From assembly GCA_017623115.1 (NCBI GenBank), contig JAGAPT010000042.1, positions 1-64,000 of the forward strand: a stretch of DNA of 64,000 nucleotides, written 5' to 3'. A program made the translations under genes and the position numbers. Shown piece after piece: positions 25,442 to 34,511 of the stretch. The notes beneath the pieces were generated by a model. The model worked only from the letters and a program-made list of their open reading frames with translations. It was not told the origin of the DNA and ran no database searches. Position 1 is the stretch's first letter. Each line of letters opens with the position of its first letter. The stretch is from Alistipes sp. (lineage in GTDB: Bacteria > Bacteroidota > Bacteroidia > Bacteroidales > Rikenellaceae).

Positions 25442-26536
25442 ATGAACGAAACCGCCACGCTCTTATTTACCTTGTTGCGAGCCGCGCTGCATCCCGAGCG
25501 GGAGGAGGCATGGTCGTTACCGTCGCAGCCCGATTGGTCGGCACTCTATCGCTTGGCTACCGAGCAGGGCGTGTTGGCCATCGTGTGGGATGGGATGGTG
25601 CGTCTGATCAACGAGGGCGTGCTTTCAGCCGAACAGCAACCCCCACGCATGTTGAAGTTGCAGTGGGCGGTTAATGTCGAGCAGATTGAAAGGCTCTATA
25701 AGAAACAGGAGCGGGCACTCCACCACTTGGCAGCCTTCTATCGGGAGCAGGATATCCGCATGATGGTGCTGAAGGGTTATGGCCTGAGTTTGTTATATCC
25801 GCATCCTGAGCATCGCCCGTGTGGCGATATCGATATTTGGCTCTATGGCGAGCAGGAGCGAGCCGATGATCTGTTGCGCCGGCGGTATCAGATTGCCATT
25901 GATGAGGAGAAGCATCACCATACGGTCTTTACGTTTGAGGGTGTGATGGTGGAGAATCATTACGATTTTCTCAACGTACATGCTCACCGTTCCAATCGTC
26001 TGATTGAGGCGGAGCTGCACCGCTTGGCGCAAGCCGATGCACCTGCTACGGCCGAGGCGGTTGTTTATCCGTCGCCCGATTTCAATGCTCTCTTCTTGAT
26101 ACGGCATGCTGCGGCCCATTTTGCTGCAGCCGAAATCGGCCTACGGCATGTCATCGACTGGATGGTCTTTGTGCAGCGAGAGACGGCACGTATCGATTGG
26201 CCGAAGTTGGAGAGGATGGCTCGTGCGATGAACATGCACCGATTCCTCTACTCGATGCAGGCCATTGCGGTGGATTATCTGGGATTGGAGCCGGATAGCG
26301 TTCCGCCCTTTCCGCGTGATTTGGCCCTCGAACAGCGGGTGCTGCTCGATGTGTTACGTCCGGAGTTTGCGGAGGAGTATGCCAATCGAGGCTTTGTAAG
26401 GGGATTGTGGGTGCGCCTTCGTCGATGGTGGGCCAATCGTTGGAAACACCGTATTGTGTATCGTGAGGGGCTCGTTTCAACCTTCTTTGTGCAACTTTGG
26501 AGCCATCTGTTAAAACCGAAATCATTTAAGAGTTAA
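25442..26536 (+). CDS. PF14907-type nucleotidyltransferase-fold protein
   Basis: The 364-residue protein matches the uncharacterised nucleotidyltransferase family often found in Bacteroidota polysaccharide loci. After an N-terminal helical part (WSLPSQPDWSALYRLATEQG), a conserved core reads MMVLKGYGLSLLYPHPEHR, then the metal-binding CGDIDIWL (GDxD signature, about 129-136). A FEGVMVENHYDFLN-type strand and a DWMVFVQRE segment follow. The chemistry is unknown. It lies 68 bp after the pglE homologue and 6 bp before rmlA, in one operon with both. The ATG at 25442 is preferred to an upstream GTG at 25433. Confidence 0.75.
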   Translation: MNETATLLFTLLRAALHPEREEAWSLPSQPDWSALYRLATEQGVLAIVWDGMVRLINEGVLSAEQQPPRMLKLQWAVNVEQIERLYKKQERALHHLAAFYREQDIRMMVLKGYGLSLLYPHPEHRPCGDIDIWLYGEQERADDLLRRRYQIAIDEEKHHHTVFTFEGVMVENHYDFLNVHAHRSNRLIEAELHRLAQADAPATAEAVVYPSPDFNALFLIRHAAAHFAAAEIGLRHVIDWMVFVQRETARIDWPKLERMARAMNMHRFLYSMQAIAVDYLGLEPDSVPPFPRDLALEQRVLLDVLRPEFAEEYANRGFVRGLWVRLRRWWANRWKHRIVYREGLVSTFFVQLWSHLLKPKSFKS

Positions 26537-26542
26537 CAACAT

Positions 26543-27448
26543 ATGAAAGGAATTGTCCTGGCCGGTGGTAGTGGTACGCGATTGTATCCCATCACAAAAG
26601 GTATCTCAAAGCAGTTAATGCCCATTTACGACAAGCCGATGGTCTATTACCCCATTTCGGTCTTGATGTTGGCAGGTATCCGTGAGATTTTAATTATCTC
26701 GACCCCTCACGATTTGCCGGGCTTCAAGCGTTTGTTGGGCGATGGTTCGGACTATGGTGTTCGGTTCGAATATGCCGAGCAGCCTTCGCCCGATGGGTTG
26801 GCGCAAGCGTTTACGATTGGCGCGGAGTTCTTGGGGGATGATTGTGCCTGCCTGGTGTTGGGTGATAACATCTTCCACGGAGCAGGGTTTACGCGACTGC
26901 TCAAAGAGGCTGTTCGAGCCGCCGAGGAGGATCAGAAGGCGACGGTATTTGGCTATTGGGTAAATGATCCGAAGCGTTATGGCGTTGCCGAATTTGATAA
27001 GGAGGGCAATTGCCTCTCCATCGAGGAGAAACCGGCAAATCCCAAGAGTAACTATGCCGTCGTGGGGCTCTATTTCTACCCCAATAAGGTGGTGGACGTA
27101 GCACGTCAGATTAAGCCTTCGGCTCGTGGTGAGTATGAGATTACGACGGTCAATCAGCGATTTCTGGCGGATGGCGAATTGAAGGTGCAGACCCTGAGCC
27201 GAGGCTTTGCCTGGCTGGATACGGGGACACACGATTCGCTTTCGGAGGCCTCTACCTATATCGAGGTGCTGGAGAAACGTCAGGGTTTGAAGATTGCCTG
27301 CTTGGAGGGTATTGCGTATCGGCAGGGTTGGATTACCGAAGAGCGTATGCGGGAATTGGCACAGCCGATGATTAAGAATCAATATGGGCAGTACCTGTTG
27401 CAAGTCATCGAAGAACTGAAAGAAACGGATAATCCTAATCTTGACTAA
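26543..27448 (+). CDS. rmlA: Glucose-1-phosphate thymidylyltransferase
   Basis: The 301-residue protein carries the full RmlA signature. [20 protein letters not shown] (6-25) binds dTTP and phosphate, followed by [11 protein letters not shown]. The metal-binding LGDNIFHG lies near 106, VEEKP-type sequence appears as [18 protein letters not shown], and [10 protein letters not shown] sits near 224. It makes dTDP-glucose, the first step of dTDP-L-rhamnose synthesis. It heads a complete rmlA-C-D-B set with 3-5 bp gaps. Confidence 0.95.
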   Translation: MKGIVLAGGSGTRLYPITKGISKQLMPIYDKPMVYYPISVLMLAGIREILIISTPHDLPGFKRLLGDGSDYGVRFEYAEQPSPDGLAQAFTIGAEFLGDDCACLVLGDNIFHGAGFTRLLKEAVRAAEEDQKATVFGYWVNDPKRYGVAEFDKEGNCLSIEEKPANPKSNYAVVGLYFYPNKVVDVARQIKPSARGEYEITTVNQRFLADGELKVQTLSRGFAWLDTGTHDSLSEASTYIEVLEKRQGLKIACLEGIAYRQGWITEERMRELAQPMIKNQYGQYLLQVIEELKETDNPNLD

Positions 27449-27453
27449 TCGAC

Positions 27454-28035
27454 ATGGAGGTTATTCAAACGGCCATAGAAGGGGTGGTCATCATTCAGCC
27501 ACGGGTATTTCAGGATGCTCGCGGCTACTTCTTTGAGAGTTTCTCGCAGCGCGAGTTCGAGGAGAAAGTGCGTAAGATAGACTTCGTACAGGATAATGAG
27601 AGTATGTCGAGTTATGGAGTCATGCGTGGCCTTCACTTCCAGACACCACCGTATACGCAGAGTAAATTGGTGCGCTGCGTCAGGGGCAAGGTGTTGGATG
27701 TCGCCGTCGATATTCGCAAAGGGTCACCTACATACGGACAGCATGTTGCCGTAGAACTCTCGGAGGAGAATCATCTTCAACTCTTTGTGCCTCGTGGTTT
27801 TGCACACGGGTTTGCGGTATTGAGTGAAACAGCCGTATTCCAGTATAAGTGTGACAACTTCTACGCTCCCCAAGCTGATGGAGGTATCAGCATCCAAGAT
27901 GAGTCGCTCGGTATCAACTGGCAGATTCCTGTGGATAAGGCCATACTTTCAGAGAAGGATATTAAGCACCTTTGCTTGCAGGATTTTGATTCTCCATTTG
28001 ACTATCACGAAAATCTTTATCCCGAGTTCGAATAG
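27454..28035 (+). CDS. rmlC: dTDP-4-dehydrorhamnose 3,5-epimerase
   Basis: The 193-residue cupin has the RmlC catalytic His61 in MRGLHFQ, the active-site tyrosine Tyr131 in FQYKCDNFY and the VPRGFAHGF strand (112-120). It performs the double epimerisation of dTDP-4-keto-6-deoxyglucose. Second gene of the rml set, 5 bp after rmlA and 3 bp before rmlD. Confidence 0.95.
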   Translation: MEVIQTAIEGVVIIQPRVFQDARGYFFESFSQREFEEKVRKIDFVQDNESMSSYGVMRGLHFQTPPYTQSKLVRCVRGKVLDVAVDIRKGSPTYGQHVAVELSEENHLQLFVPRGFAHGFAVLSETAVFQYKCDNFYAPQADGGISIQDESLGINWQIPVDKAILSEKDIKHLCLQDFDSPFDYHENLYPEFE

Positions 28036-28038
28036 TGT

Positions 28039-28929
28039 ATGAAGACAATTCTAGTAACTGGCGCTAACGGCCAACTCGGCAACGAGATGCGCATTGTATC
28101 AAAGAATAGTCAAGACCGCTATATCTTTACCGATGTAAATGAGGTGGAAGGTGTTGAGACCACCTATCTCGATATTACCGACCTCGATGCTATCCGCAAG
28201 ATGATCGCCGACAATGGGGTGCATGTAGTTGTAAACTGCGCAGCATATACCAATGTGGATGCCGCCGAGAGCAATCCGGAGTTGGCCGAGCAGCTGAATG
28301 CGAAGGCTCCCGAACTGTTGGCAAAGGCCGTGAAGGCGGTGGGGGGCTTGCTGATACACATCTCTACGGACTATGTCTTTGGGCAGGAGCCCTACAATGT
28401 ACCCTGTCGAGAGGAGCAGCAAGGGACACCTACGGGTGTGTATGGCCTTACGAAACTGCATGGCGAGCAGCGTATTATGGCTACGGACTGCAATTATGTG
28501 ATTCTCCGCACGGCCTGGCTCTATTCGGAGTTTGGCAAGAACTTCTGCAAAACGATGATGACGCTCACGGCTACGAAACCACAACTAAAAGTGGTCTTCG
28601 ACCAGGTGGGAACGCCTACCTATGCGCTGGATTTGGCCAAGGCAATTGCCGTGGTCATTGAAAAGTTTGATGGCTCACAGACGGGCATTTACCACTACTC
28701 CAACGAGGGGGTGTGCTCGTGGTTCGATTTCACGAAGATGATTGCCGCGTATAACGGCACTACTGCGTGCGATGTGCAACCTTGCCACAGTGACGAGTTC
28801 CCGAGCCCCGTTAAGCGACCTGCTTACTCGGTGCTTGACAAAACCAAAATCAAACAAGTCTTTGGCGTAGCGGTTCCCTATTGGACCGACTCGCTGAAAC
28901 AGTGTATCCACAACCTTAAAAAGCAATAG
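28039..28929 (+). CDS. rmlD: dTDP-4-dehydrorhamnose reductase
   Basis: The 296-residue SDR has GANGQLGNEM (8-17), the AAYTNVDAAE strand typical of RmlD, STDYVFGQ, the catalytic Tyr-x3-Lys in VYGLTKLHGE, and the RTAWLYSEFGKNFCKTMM segment. It reduces the 4-keto group to give dTDP-L-rhamnose. The position between rmlC and rmlB is unusual only in order; all four enzymes are present. Confidence 0.94.
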   Translation: MKTILVTGANGQLGNEMRIVSKNSQDRYIFTDVNEVEGVETTYLDITDLDAIRKMIADNGVHVVVNCAAYTNVDAAESNPELAEQLNAKAPELLAKAVKAVGGLLIHISTDYVFGQEPYNVPCREEQQGTPTGVYGLTKLHGEQRIMATDCNYVILRTAWLYSEFGKNFCKTMMTLTATKPQLKVVFDQVGTPTYALDLAKAIAVVIEKFDGSQTGIYHYSNEGVCSWFDFTKMIAAYNGTTACDVQPCHSDEFPSPVKRPAYSVLDKTKIKQVFGVAVPYWTDSLKQCIHNLKKQ

Positions 28930-28932
28930 ACT

Positions 28933-30072
28933 ATGATGGCAAAACGAAATATCATCATCACGGGTGGCGCAGGCTTTATTGGCTCACATGTGGTGCGCCT
29001 TTTTGTGAATAAATACCCCGAGTACAAGATCATCAACCTCGATAAACTCACCTATGCGGGTAACCTCGCAAACCTTAAAGATGTGGAGAATAAGCCCAAC
29101 TATCAGTTTGTGAGGATGGATATCTGCGACTTCGAGGCCTTCTACGATTTGATGCAACGCGAGAAGATTGACGGCATCATCCACCTTGCAGCCGAGAGCC
29201 ATGTCGACCGCTCTATCAAAGACCCATTTACCTTTGCCAAGACCAATGTGATGGGCACGCTTTCGCTTTTGCAGGCGGCAAAGCTCTATTGGGAGAGTCT
29301 GCCCGAGAAGTACGAGGGGAAGCGATTCTACCATATCTCGACCGATGAGGTGTATGGCGCACTCAAAATGAACCACCCCGAGGGTGTCGAGCCTCCATTT
29401 AAGACCGTGGCATCTTCGGAGGGCCACAAAGCCTATGGCGATGAGTTCTTCTACGAGACAACGAAGTATAACCCCCACTCGCCCTATTCGGCGTCGAAGG
29501 CCTCGTCTGACCATTTCGTGAGAGCCTTCCACGATACGTATGGCATGCCTACCATCGTCACCAATTGCTCGAACAACTACGGTCCCTATCAGTTCCCCGA
29601 AAAGTTGATACCGCTCTTTATCAACAACATCCGCCATCGCAAACCGCTGCCCGTATATGGCAAGGGCGAGAATGTGCGTGATTGGCTCTATGTCGAGGAT
29701 CACGCACGGGCTATCGATCTGATTTTCCATGAGGGGAAGGTGGCAGAAACCTACAACATTGGTGGTTTCAACGAGTGGAAAAATATCGACCTTATCCAGG
29801 TGATGATTAAAACCGTAGACCGCATTCTGGGTAATCCGGAGGGCCACTCACTGGATTTGATAACCTATGTTACCGACCGCCTCGGCCACGATGCGCGCTA
29901 TGCGATTGACTCGACGAAGTTGCAGCAGGAGCTCGGGTGGGAGCCCTCGCTACAATTCGAAGAGGGTATCGAGAAGACCGTTCGTTGGTATCTCGATAAT
30001 CAGGAGTGGATGGATAATGTTACCTCCGGCGACTACATGACCTATTACGAACAGATGTACGACAATCGGTAG
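28933..30072 (+). CDS. rmlB: dTDP-glucose 4,6-dehydratase
   Basis: The 379-residue protein shows GGAGFIGSHVVR, LDKLTYAGN, HLAAESHVDRS, the active-site STDEVYG, YSASKASSDHFVRA with the catalytic Tyr/Lys, and NNYGPYQFPEKLIPL. These are all RmlB signatures. It is slightly longer than typical RmlB (about 350) because of an insertion after STDEVYG (KMNHPEGVEPPFKTVASSEG region), which is common in Bacteroidales. It is the last gene of the operon, followed by a bidirectional terminator. Confidence 0.95.
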   Translation: MMAKRNIIITGGAGFIGSHVVRLFVNKYPEYKIINLDKLTYAGNLANLKDVENKPNYQFVRMDICDFEAFYDLMQREKIDGIIHLAAESHVDRSIKDPFTFAKTNVMGTLSLLQAAKLYWESLPEKYEGKRFYHISTDEVYGALKMNHPEGVEPPFKTVASSEGHKAYGDEFFYETTKYNPHSPYSASKASSDHFVRAFHDTYGMPTIVTNCSNNYGPYQFPEKLIPLFINNIRHRKPLPVYGKGENVRDWLYVEDHARAIDLIFHEGKVAETYNIGGFNEWKNIDLIQVMIKTVDRILGNPEGHSLDLITYVTDRLGHDARYAIDSTKLQQELGWEPSLQFEEGIEKTVRWYLDNQEWMDNVTSGDYMTYYEQMYDNR

Positions 30073-30096
30073 CCGATAAAGCGTGCTATCCAATGC

Positions 30097-30126
30097 GCGA
30101 GGGAGTCCCGTTGGGGGCTCCCTCGC
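30097..30126. terminator. Terminator between rmlB and lptD
   Basis: A 9-bp perfect stem GCGAGGGAG / CTCCCTCGC (30097-30105 with 30118-30126) and 12-nt loop is followed by TCGTTTGTGT. It ends the polysaccharide operon and faces the convergent lptD. Confidence 0.75.
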
Positions 30127-30169
30127 TCGTTTGTGTATCGCTATCTCCGTTCGGTAGAGGCGACCCCTA

Positions 30170-32998
30170 CTAATAGAGGTTGTCGTACATCGACTGCGAT
30201 TTGTCGTATTTCAAGTCTTGCAAGGAGGCTGCCTTGACGCCAATGTTGAAACTCCAACTGCGGTGGAAGCCGAAGGGAATCCACGAGAAGGACATCTGCC
30301 AGCAGTGCAGGTCGCGTGTGATGGAGATGGCCGAGGTGGTTAGTTTGCGGGTCTTGACATCGTAACCACCCTGGAACGTAACACCCATCTTCGGGGTTAC
30401 ATTCAGTGAACCATTGAATCCAATGGTCTGGGTGATGTTCTTGCGATAGCCTGTCGTGCCGTTATTGACGTAGGCAATCGAGTAGTTCACCGCATAGTTG
30501 AATCCGACATTCCACGGGAGCGAGAAGTCGTAATAACTCTGGGCCATGTATTGTCGTCGGAGTACGGGGTCCATATGGCCATAGGGGTCGTGGAAGGGAT
30601 TCTGGTACTCGGGCGGAATACTGTTGATGTCGTTCATGGCGGCCTGCGAGTTGTCCTCACGCGACTTGAAGGTGTAGCCGAACGACCAGCCGAGCGAGGT
30701 GATACGACCCGGGAAGAAGAGCTTATCGATGCGCTTACCCTCGGGGGTAACCTTATAGGGGTCGAGCGTCGTCGAGAAGTTGATACCGAAGTTCTTGATA
30801 ATGGTCGTGCGGAAGGTCAGCGGGATGGTCGACAGACGCATCGAGTCGGCCAGGAAGTTATACGAGGCACTCAGACGCAACTCGTCGATGAGTTTAATCT
30901 TCTTCACACCCGACGTGTCGCGCTTCGAGAGCACCTTCATCTCGAGGTTCTGCGAGAGCGAGAAGTTCATCGACATCGAACGCCCCGACGAGGGTACGCC
31001 ATAGGCATTAATCGCATAGGGCGAGTAGGTCTGGAAACGACCTGTCGAATCGACCTGACGGGTGCGGTAGTAGCCATATTTCGGATCGGAGAAGTCGGGC
31101 GCATAGGAGAAGCCGATCGAGGGGGTGATGGTGTGGCGAATGGCCTGAATCTTACGGTCGCGCTTCTTCTTCGTGAAGTCGAACATACCATAGAGCGTTG
31201 TCGAGGCCGAGGCCGACATCGAGTAGTTGTAGAGTCGATAGAATCCATACTCGGCATCGAGCGTGTCGGTCTGGTTGGTCATCGGATTCCACTCATACTC
31301 CTGACGCTTGAAGTACCACTTCTCGTTGTAGTTGAACGAAGGGGTAAAGTTGATGTAGTTGAAGATATTGAACGAGGCCGATATGGGCAGCGAGTGCTCG
31401 ACACCATTCTTCATGTTCTTCAAGGTCTCTTTCGAGAATACTTCGCTCTCGGTGGTGGTTACCGAGTTGGTCAGTTTACCGGTGTACTGCATCGAAATCT
31501 TCTCGTACCAGCGGTCTTTGCCTACCTTCTCTTTGCGCTTGAAGGGGTAGACACGCGATACGTTGAAGACCATCGTAGGCAATGTGACGGCAATCGACTG
31601 GTTCTGCGAGTTTTGCGAGATGGCCATGTTGGCCGAGAGCGAGAAGGGCGTTCCGGCCCAATTCTTCGAGAAGGCTATCGACGAGTTGGTCTGCGTCGAT
31701 AACATGTCGTTCAGATTCGTTGCCGAGTATTTGCTGTAACCACTCGTGGCGAAGTTCACCGAGGCCGAGAAGGTGGTTCCCGGGTTGGCCTTGGCATCCT
31801 GCGAGTGCGACCACTGTACGCGGAAGTTCTTCTGCGAGATATAGTCGGGCTCGCCTTTTTCGCCGGTCTTGATGTTCGAGTATTGGAGGTTGAAACTACC
31901 GCTGTATTTGTACCGCTTGATGTAGCGTGAGGCGGCCGAGGCCTCCCACGAGCCGAGCGTGTAGAAACCACCGCGCACCGCCAGGTCGGCATGGTCGCCA
32001 AGCGTGAAGTAGTAACCCATGTCGCGCAGGAAGAAACCCTTCGAATACTCCTCACCGAAGGTCGGCATCAGCAGACCCGATTTCGGCCCCGAGCTGATGG
32101 GGAAGAAGCCCTCGGGAATGCCGAGGAAGTAGATGGGCACATCCTCCATGACCAGGTAGGCGGGTCCCGTGACGACCTTCTTACCCGGAATGACCTTCGC
32201 TTTGGTCATCGCCAAATAGAAGTGCGGGTGATCCGTATTTTCGCAGGTCGTGTACTTTCCGTTCTCGATGTTGATGGTGTTGTCGGTCATCTTCTTCACC
32301 GATCCACCGACCAACCAGCCATCACCCTGCTGGGTGGCTACGCCCTTAATCTTTGCCTTCTTCGTGTCGAGGTGGTAGGTGATGGTGTCCATCTTGTAGC
32401 TCTCCTCACCCTCGGTGTATTCGGGCTTGGTGACGATGGCCTTTCCGTCGAGCGAGTCGGGCTTACCATACGCATAGACGAGCTTCGAGTTGAGGTCGAT
32501 GCGCATGAAGTCGGCTTTGAGGTTGCTCGTCTGGTAGGTGACATCGCCCTCGTTGTAGATGTAGACCAATTTGTTGCGCACGTCGTAAATCAGCGAGTCG
32601 GTGTTTTTACCCGTGATGGGGTCGTCGAGCACCTGCTGTGCCGGACGAGGCTGACGGGTCGTATCCTGCCCGAGGGTATCAGGTGCTGCTGCCGAGAGCG
32701 TATCCTGCTGCAACGAGTCGGTTGCGAGTGAATCCTTCACAACGAGTAACGTGTCGGTGCGCTGGTTGCGTGAGGCGCGTGTACGACGAATCCGCTCACG
32801 ACGAGCCGAGCGACGTTCGATCTCCTGCGCCGTGGGCTCTTCGCTGACGGTTGCCGCCGCCGTGGTCGTAGCACGCTGCAACGAATCCTCCTCGGGCAGC
32901 CAACCGGTCGAATGTGCGGTCGTGAAGCCGAAGAGCATCTGCAAGGCAAACGTCGTTACAAAGGCCGAAAGAAGATATTTTGTTGTTCTTTTCTCCAA
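30170..32998 (-). CDS. lptD: LptD-like LPS assembly outer-membrane protein
   Basis: The 942-residue protein has an N-terminal signal-like segment, then an unusual Thr/Ala- and Arg-rich stretch at about 40-80 (RRSARRERIRRTRASRNQR). The OstA/LptA-like jellyroll domain follows (ITGKNTDSLIYDVRNKLVYI, LKADFMRIDLNSK, near 130-290). From about 320 there is a long beta-barrel of alternating aromatic strands (PTFGEEYSKGFFLRDMGYYF onward). It should insert LPS into the outer leaflet. The Bacteroidota form is larger than E. coli LptD. The signal peptide is atypical, starting MEKRTTKYLL. It lies convergent to the polysaccharide operon. Confidence 0.85.
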   Translation of the reverse strand: MEKRTTKYLLSAFVTTFALQMLFGFTTAHSTGWLPEEDSLQRATTTAAATVSEEPTAQEIERRSARRERIRRTRASRNQRTDTLLVVKDSLATDSLQQDTLSAAAPDTLGQDTTRQPRPAQQVLDDPITGKNTDSLIYDVRNKLVYIYNEGDVTYQTSNLKADFMRIDLNSKLVYAYGKPDSLDGKAIVTKPEYTEGEESYKMDTITYHLDTKKAKIKGVATQQGDGWLVGGSVKKMTDNTINIENGKYTTCENTDHPHFYLAMTKAKVIPGKKVVTGPAYLVMEDVPIYFLGIPEGFFPISSGPKSGLLMPTFGEEYSKGFFLRDMGYYFTLGDHADLAVRGGFYTLGSWEASAASRYIKRYKYSGSFNLQYSNIKTGEKGEPDYISQKNFRVQWSHSQDAKANPGTTFSASVNFATSGYSKYSATNLNDMLSTQTNSSIAFSKNWAGTPFSLSANMAISQNSQNQSIAVTLPTMVFNVSRVYPFKRKEKVGKDRWYEKISMQYTGKLTNSVTTTESEVFSKETLKNMKNGVEHSLPISASFNIFNYINFTPSFNYNEKWYFKRQEYEWNPMTNQTDTLDAEYGFYRLYNYSMSASASTTLYGMFDFTKKKRDRKIQAIRHTITPSIGFSYAPDFSDPKYGYYRTRQVDSTGRFQTYSPYAINAYGVPSSGRSMSMNFSLSQNLEMKVLSKRDTSGVKKIKLIDELRLSASYNFLADSMRLSTIPLTFRTTIIKNFGINFSTTLDPYKVTPEGKRIDKLFFPGRITSLGWSFGYTFKSREDNSQAAMNDINSIPPEYQNPFHDPYGHMDPVLRRQYMAQSYYDFSLPWNVGFNYAVNYSIAYVNNGTTGYRKNITQTIGFNGSLNVTPKMGVTFQGGYDVKTRKLTTSAISITRDLHCWQMSFSWIPFGFHRSWSFNIGVKAASLQDLKYDKSQSMYDNLY

Positions 32999-33026
32999 AA
33001 TCTACCGTAAATCCCGAAAAAAATCG

Positions 33027-33108
33027 TACTTTTGCCGACAAAGTCGGCAAACCACCCTATGGGGGATGTTTTGCATCCTCCTCGTGGCGGATTAACTCGA
33101 CAAAGATA
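33027..33108. promoter_or_regulatory. Divergent promoters and structured leader between lptD and the amidase
   Basis: Plus strand: TACTTTTG (33027-33034) is a -7 match for the amidase, giving a leader of about 115 nt. The leader starts in a perfect 8-bp hairpin TTGCCGAC-AAA-GTCGGCAA (33032-33050) and has a second small stem GGATG/CATCC near 33064-33077. Minus strand: TATCTTTG (complement of 33101-33108) is a -7 match for lptD. The two transcripts would overlap over about 70 bp of leader. Confidence 0.5.
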
Positions 33109-33152
33109 GGTAAAAATTTAGAGATAGAACCAATTTTCACTCGTTAAAAAAT

Positions 33153-34484
33153 ATGCGCGCGCGTATTATTCTGCTTTTGGTGGCCTTGGTGGCCCTCTCA
33201 TGGACGGCTCGTGGAGCCGATGATACGGCTTGGGGAGTACGGGTCGTGGTGCTCGATGCGGGCCATGGCGGCAATGACCCCGGAGCCTGCTATGGTGGTG
33301 TGCGTGAGAAGGATTTGACGCTGAAGGTGGTCACGCGCCTCGGCAAAATGATTCAGGAGCAGATGCCGGGTGTGAAGGTGGTCTATACGCGTACGAGCGA
33401 CAAGGCGTTGGCTCCGACCAAAATCGAAGATTTGCAAAAACGCGCCGATTTGGCCAATCGAGCCGAGGGCGACCTCTTTATCTCGGTGCACGTCAATGCA
33501 GCGAAGTCGACCGCTGCGAAGGGTGTCGAGACGCTCATTATGGGTGAAACTCCCAAGGAGCAGCAGTACAATGAAAATGCGCTGTTCGATACCAATCGTG
33601 ACGACCTGCTCGATATGTCGGACGAGCGTGAAGCGGCGATTGTTCGTGCCTATATCCAGAATCTGCAATTTACCTATGGGCAGTATAGTGAGGCGATGGC
33701 ACGTTGTATCCAGCAGAACTATACGAAGATCGGCCGCCATTCACGTGGTGTGAAACGACAGCCGTTGCGTGTGCTCTATGCCACGAATATGCCGGGTGTG
33801 CTGACCGAAATAGGCTTCCTTTCAAACAAGGAGGAGGCCGCCTTCCTCAAATCGGAGAAGGGGATTAATCGGCTGGTGCAGTCGCTCTATCAGTCGGTGC
33901 GTGATTACTCGAATTACGTGCTGGAGGCTCGTCGGGTTGAGGAGCAGCCCTTGTCGGAGAGCGAGGTTGCCGAGGCGGTAAAACCGACCCCTGCTCCTGC
34001 TGCTCCTGCCGCTCCGAAGGCTGAGGAGAAAAAGGTTGCGACCACAGAGGAGACGAAGACTCCGACCCCACCGAAGAAGGAGGCGCAACCTCTCTATGAT
34101 GCACGTCTTTATCGGGGAGGTGCCACGGCGACAGCAGCGAAAAAGCCGAGTGTCCAACCAACCTCGACAACCGAGGCTGCATCTACGCCTGCCACCAAGA
34201 AGAGTTCGGAAAAGGCTGCGCCCAAACAACCTGCCAAACGCTTCTATACGGTGCAGGTATTGGCCTCGAAACGGGAACTATCGATGCAGTCGGCTGATTT
34301 TAAGAAGTATCGTGGACGGGTGTGCCAATACAAGAGTACGGGAGCATATCCCTATAAATATGGCGTGGGCGAGTATGCTACACGCGCCGAGGCGTTGAAG
34401 GCGGCTGTGGCTGTGCGGAAGAGCTTTCCGCAGGCCTTTGTGGTGGCCGTGGAGGATGGAAGAGCCGTGACGCCGAAACAATAA
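33153..34484 (+). CDS. N-acetylmuramoyl-L-alanine amidase with SPOR domain
   Basis: The 443-residue protein has a signal peptide (about 1-21) and an Amidase_3 domain (about 30-255). The zinc/catalytic residues are His38 (LDAGHGG), Glu52 (VREKDLTLKV), His113 (FISVHVNAA) and Glu219 (GVLTEIGFLSN). A long Pro/Ala/Lys/Thr linker (about 275-360) precedes a C-terminal SPOR domain (363-434, FYTVQVLAS start) that binds denuded glycan at the septum. It cleaves the amide between MurNAc and L-Ala during daughter-cell separation. It forms an envelope group with the following MCE-domain gene, 27 bp downstream. Confidence 0.92.
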   Translation: MRARIILLLVALVALSWTARGADDTAWGVRVVVLDAGHGGNDPGACYGGVREKDLTLKVVTRLGKMIQEQMPGVKVVYTRTSDKALAPTKIEDLQKRADLANRAEGDLFISVHVNAAKSTAAKGVETLIMGETPKEQQYNENALFDTNRDDLLDMSDEREAAIVRAYIQNLQFTYGQYSEAMARCIQQNYTKIGRHSRGVKRQPLRVLYATNMPGVLTEIGFLSNKEEAAFLKSEKGINRLVQSLYQSVRDYSNYVLEARRVEEQPLSESEVAEAVKPTPAPAAPAAPKAEEKKVATTEETKTPTPPKKEAQPLYDARLYRGGATATAAKKPSVQPTSTTEAASTPATKKSSEKAAPKQPAKRFYTVQVLASKRELSMQSADFKKYRGRVCQYKSTGAYPYKYGVGEYATRAEALKAAVAVRKSFPQAFVVAVEDGRAVTPKQ

Positions 34485-34511
34485 AACGAAAAAATAAGCG
34501 TAAGAAACGAT

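Larger units (their letters stand above)
11009..30072 (+). other. Surface-polysaccharide biosynthesis locus (18 genes)
   Basis: Eighteen plus-strand genes have intergenic distances from a 1-bp overlap to 68 bp, no internal terminator I could find, and one terminator at the end. The order is dehydratase, GHMP kinase, nucleotidyltransferase, ATP-grasp, epimerase, wzx, wzy, three GT4, pglC-, pglD- and pglE-like, PF14907 protein, and rmlA-C-D-B. It can account for nucleotide-sugar synthesis, lipid-linked assembly, flipping and polymerisation. No Wza/Wzb/Wzc or chain-length regulator is in the window, so export or ligation must be encoded elsewhere. Whether the product is capsule, O-antigen or protein O-glycan is open. 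Confidence 0.8.
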
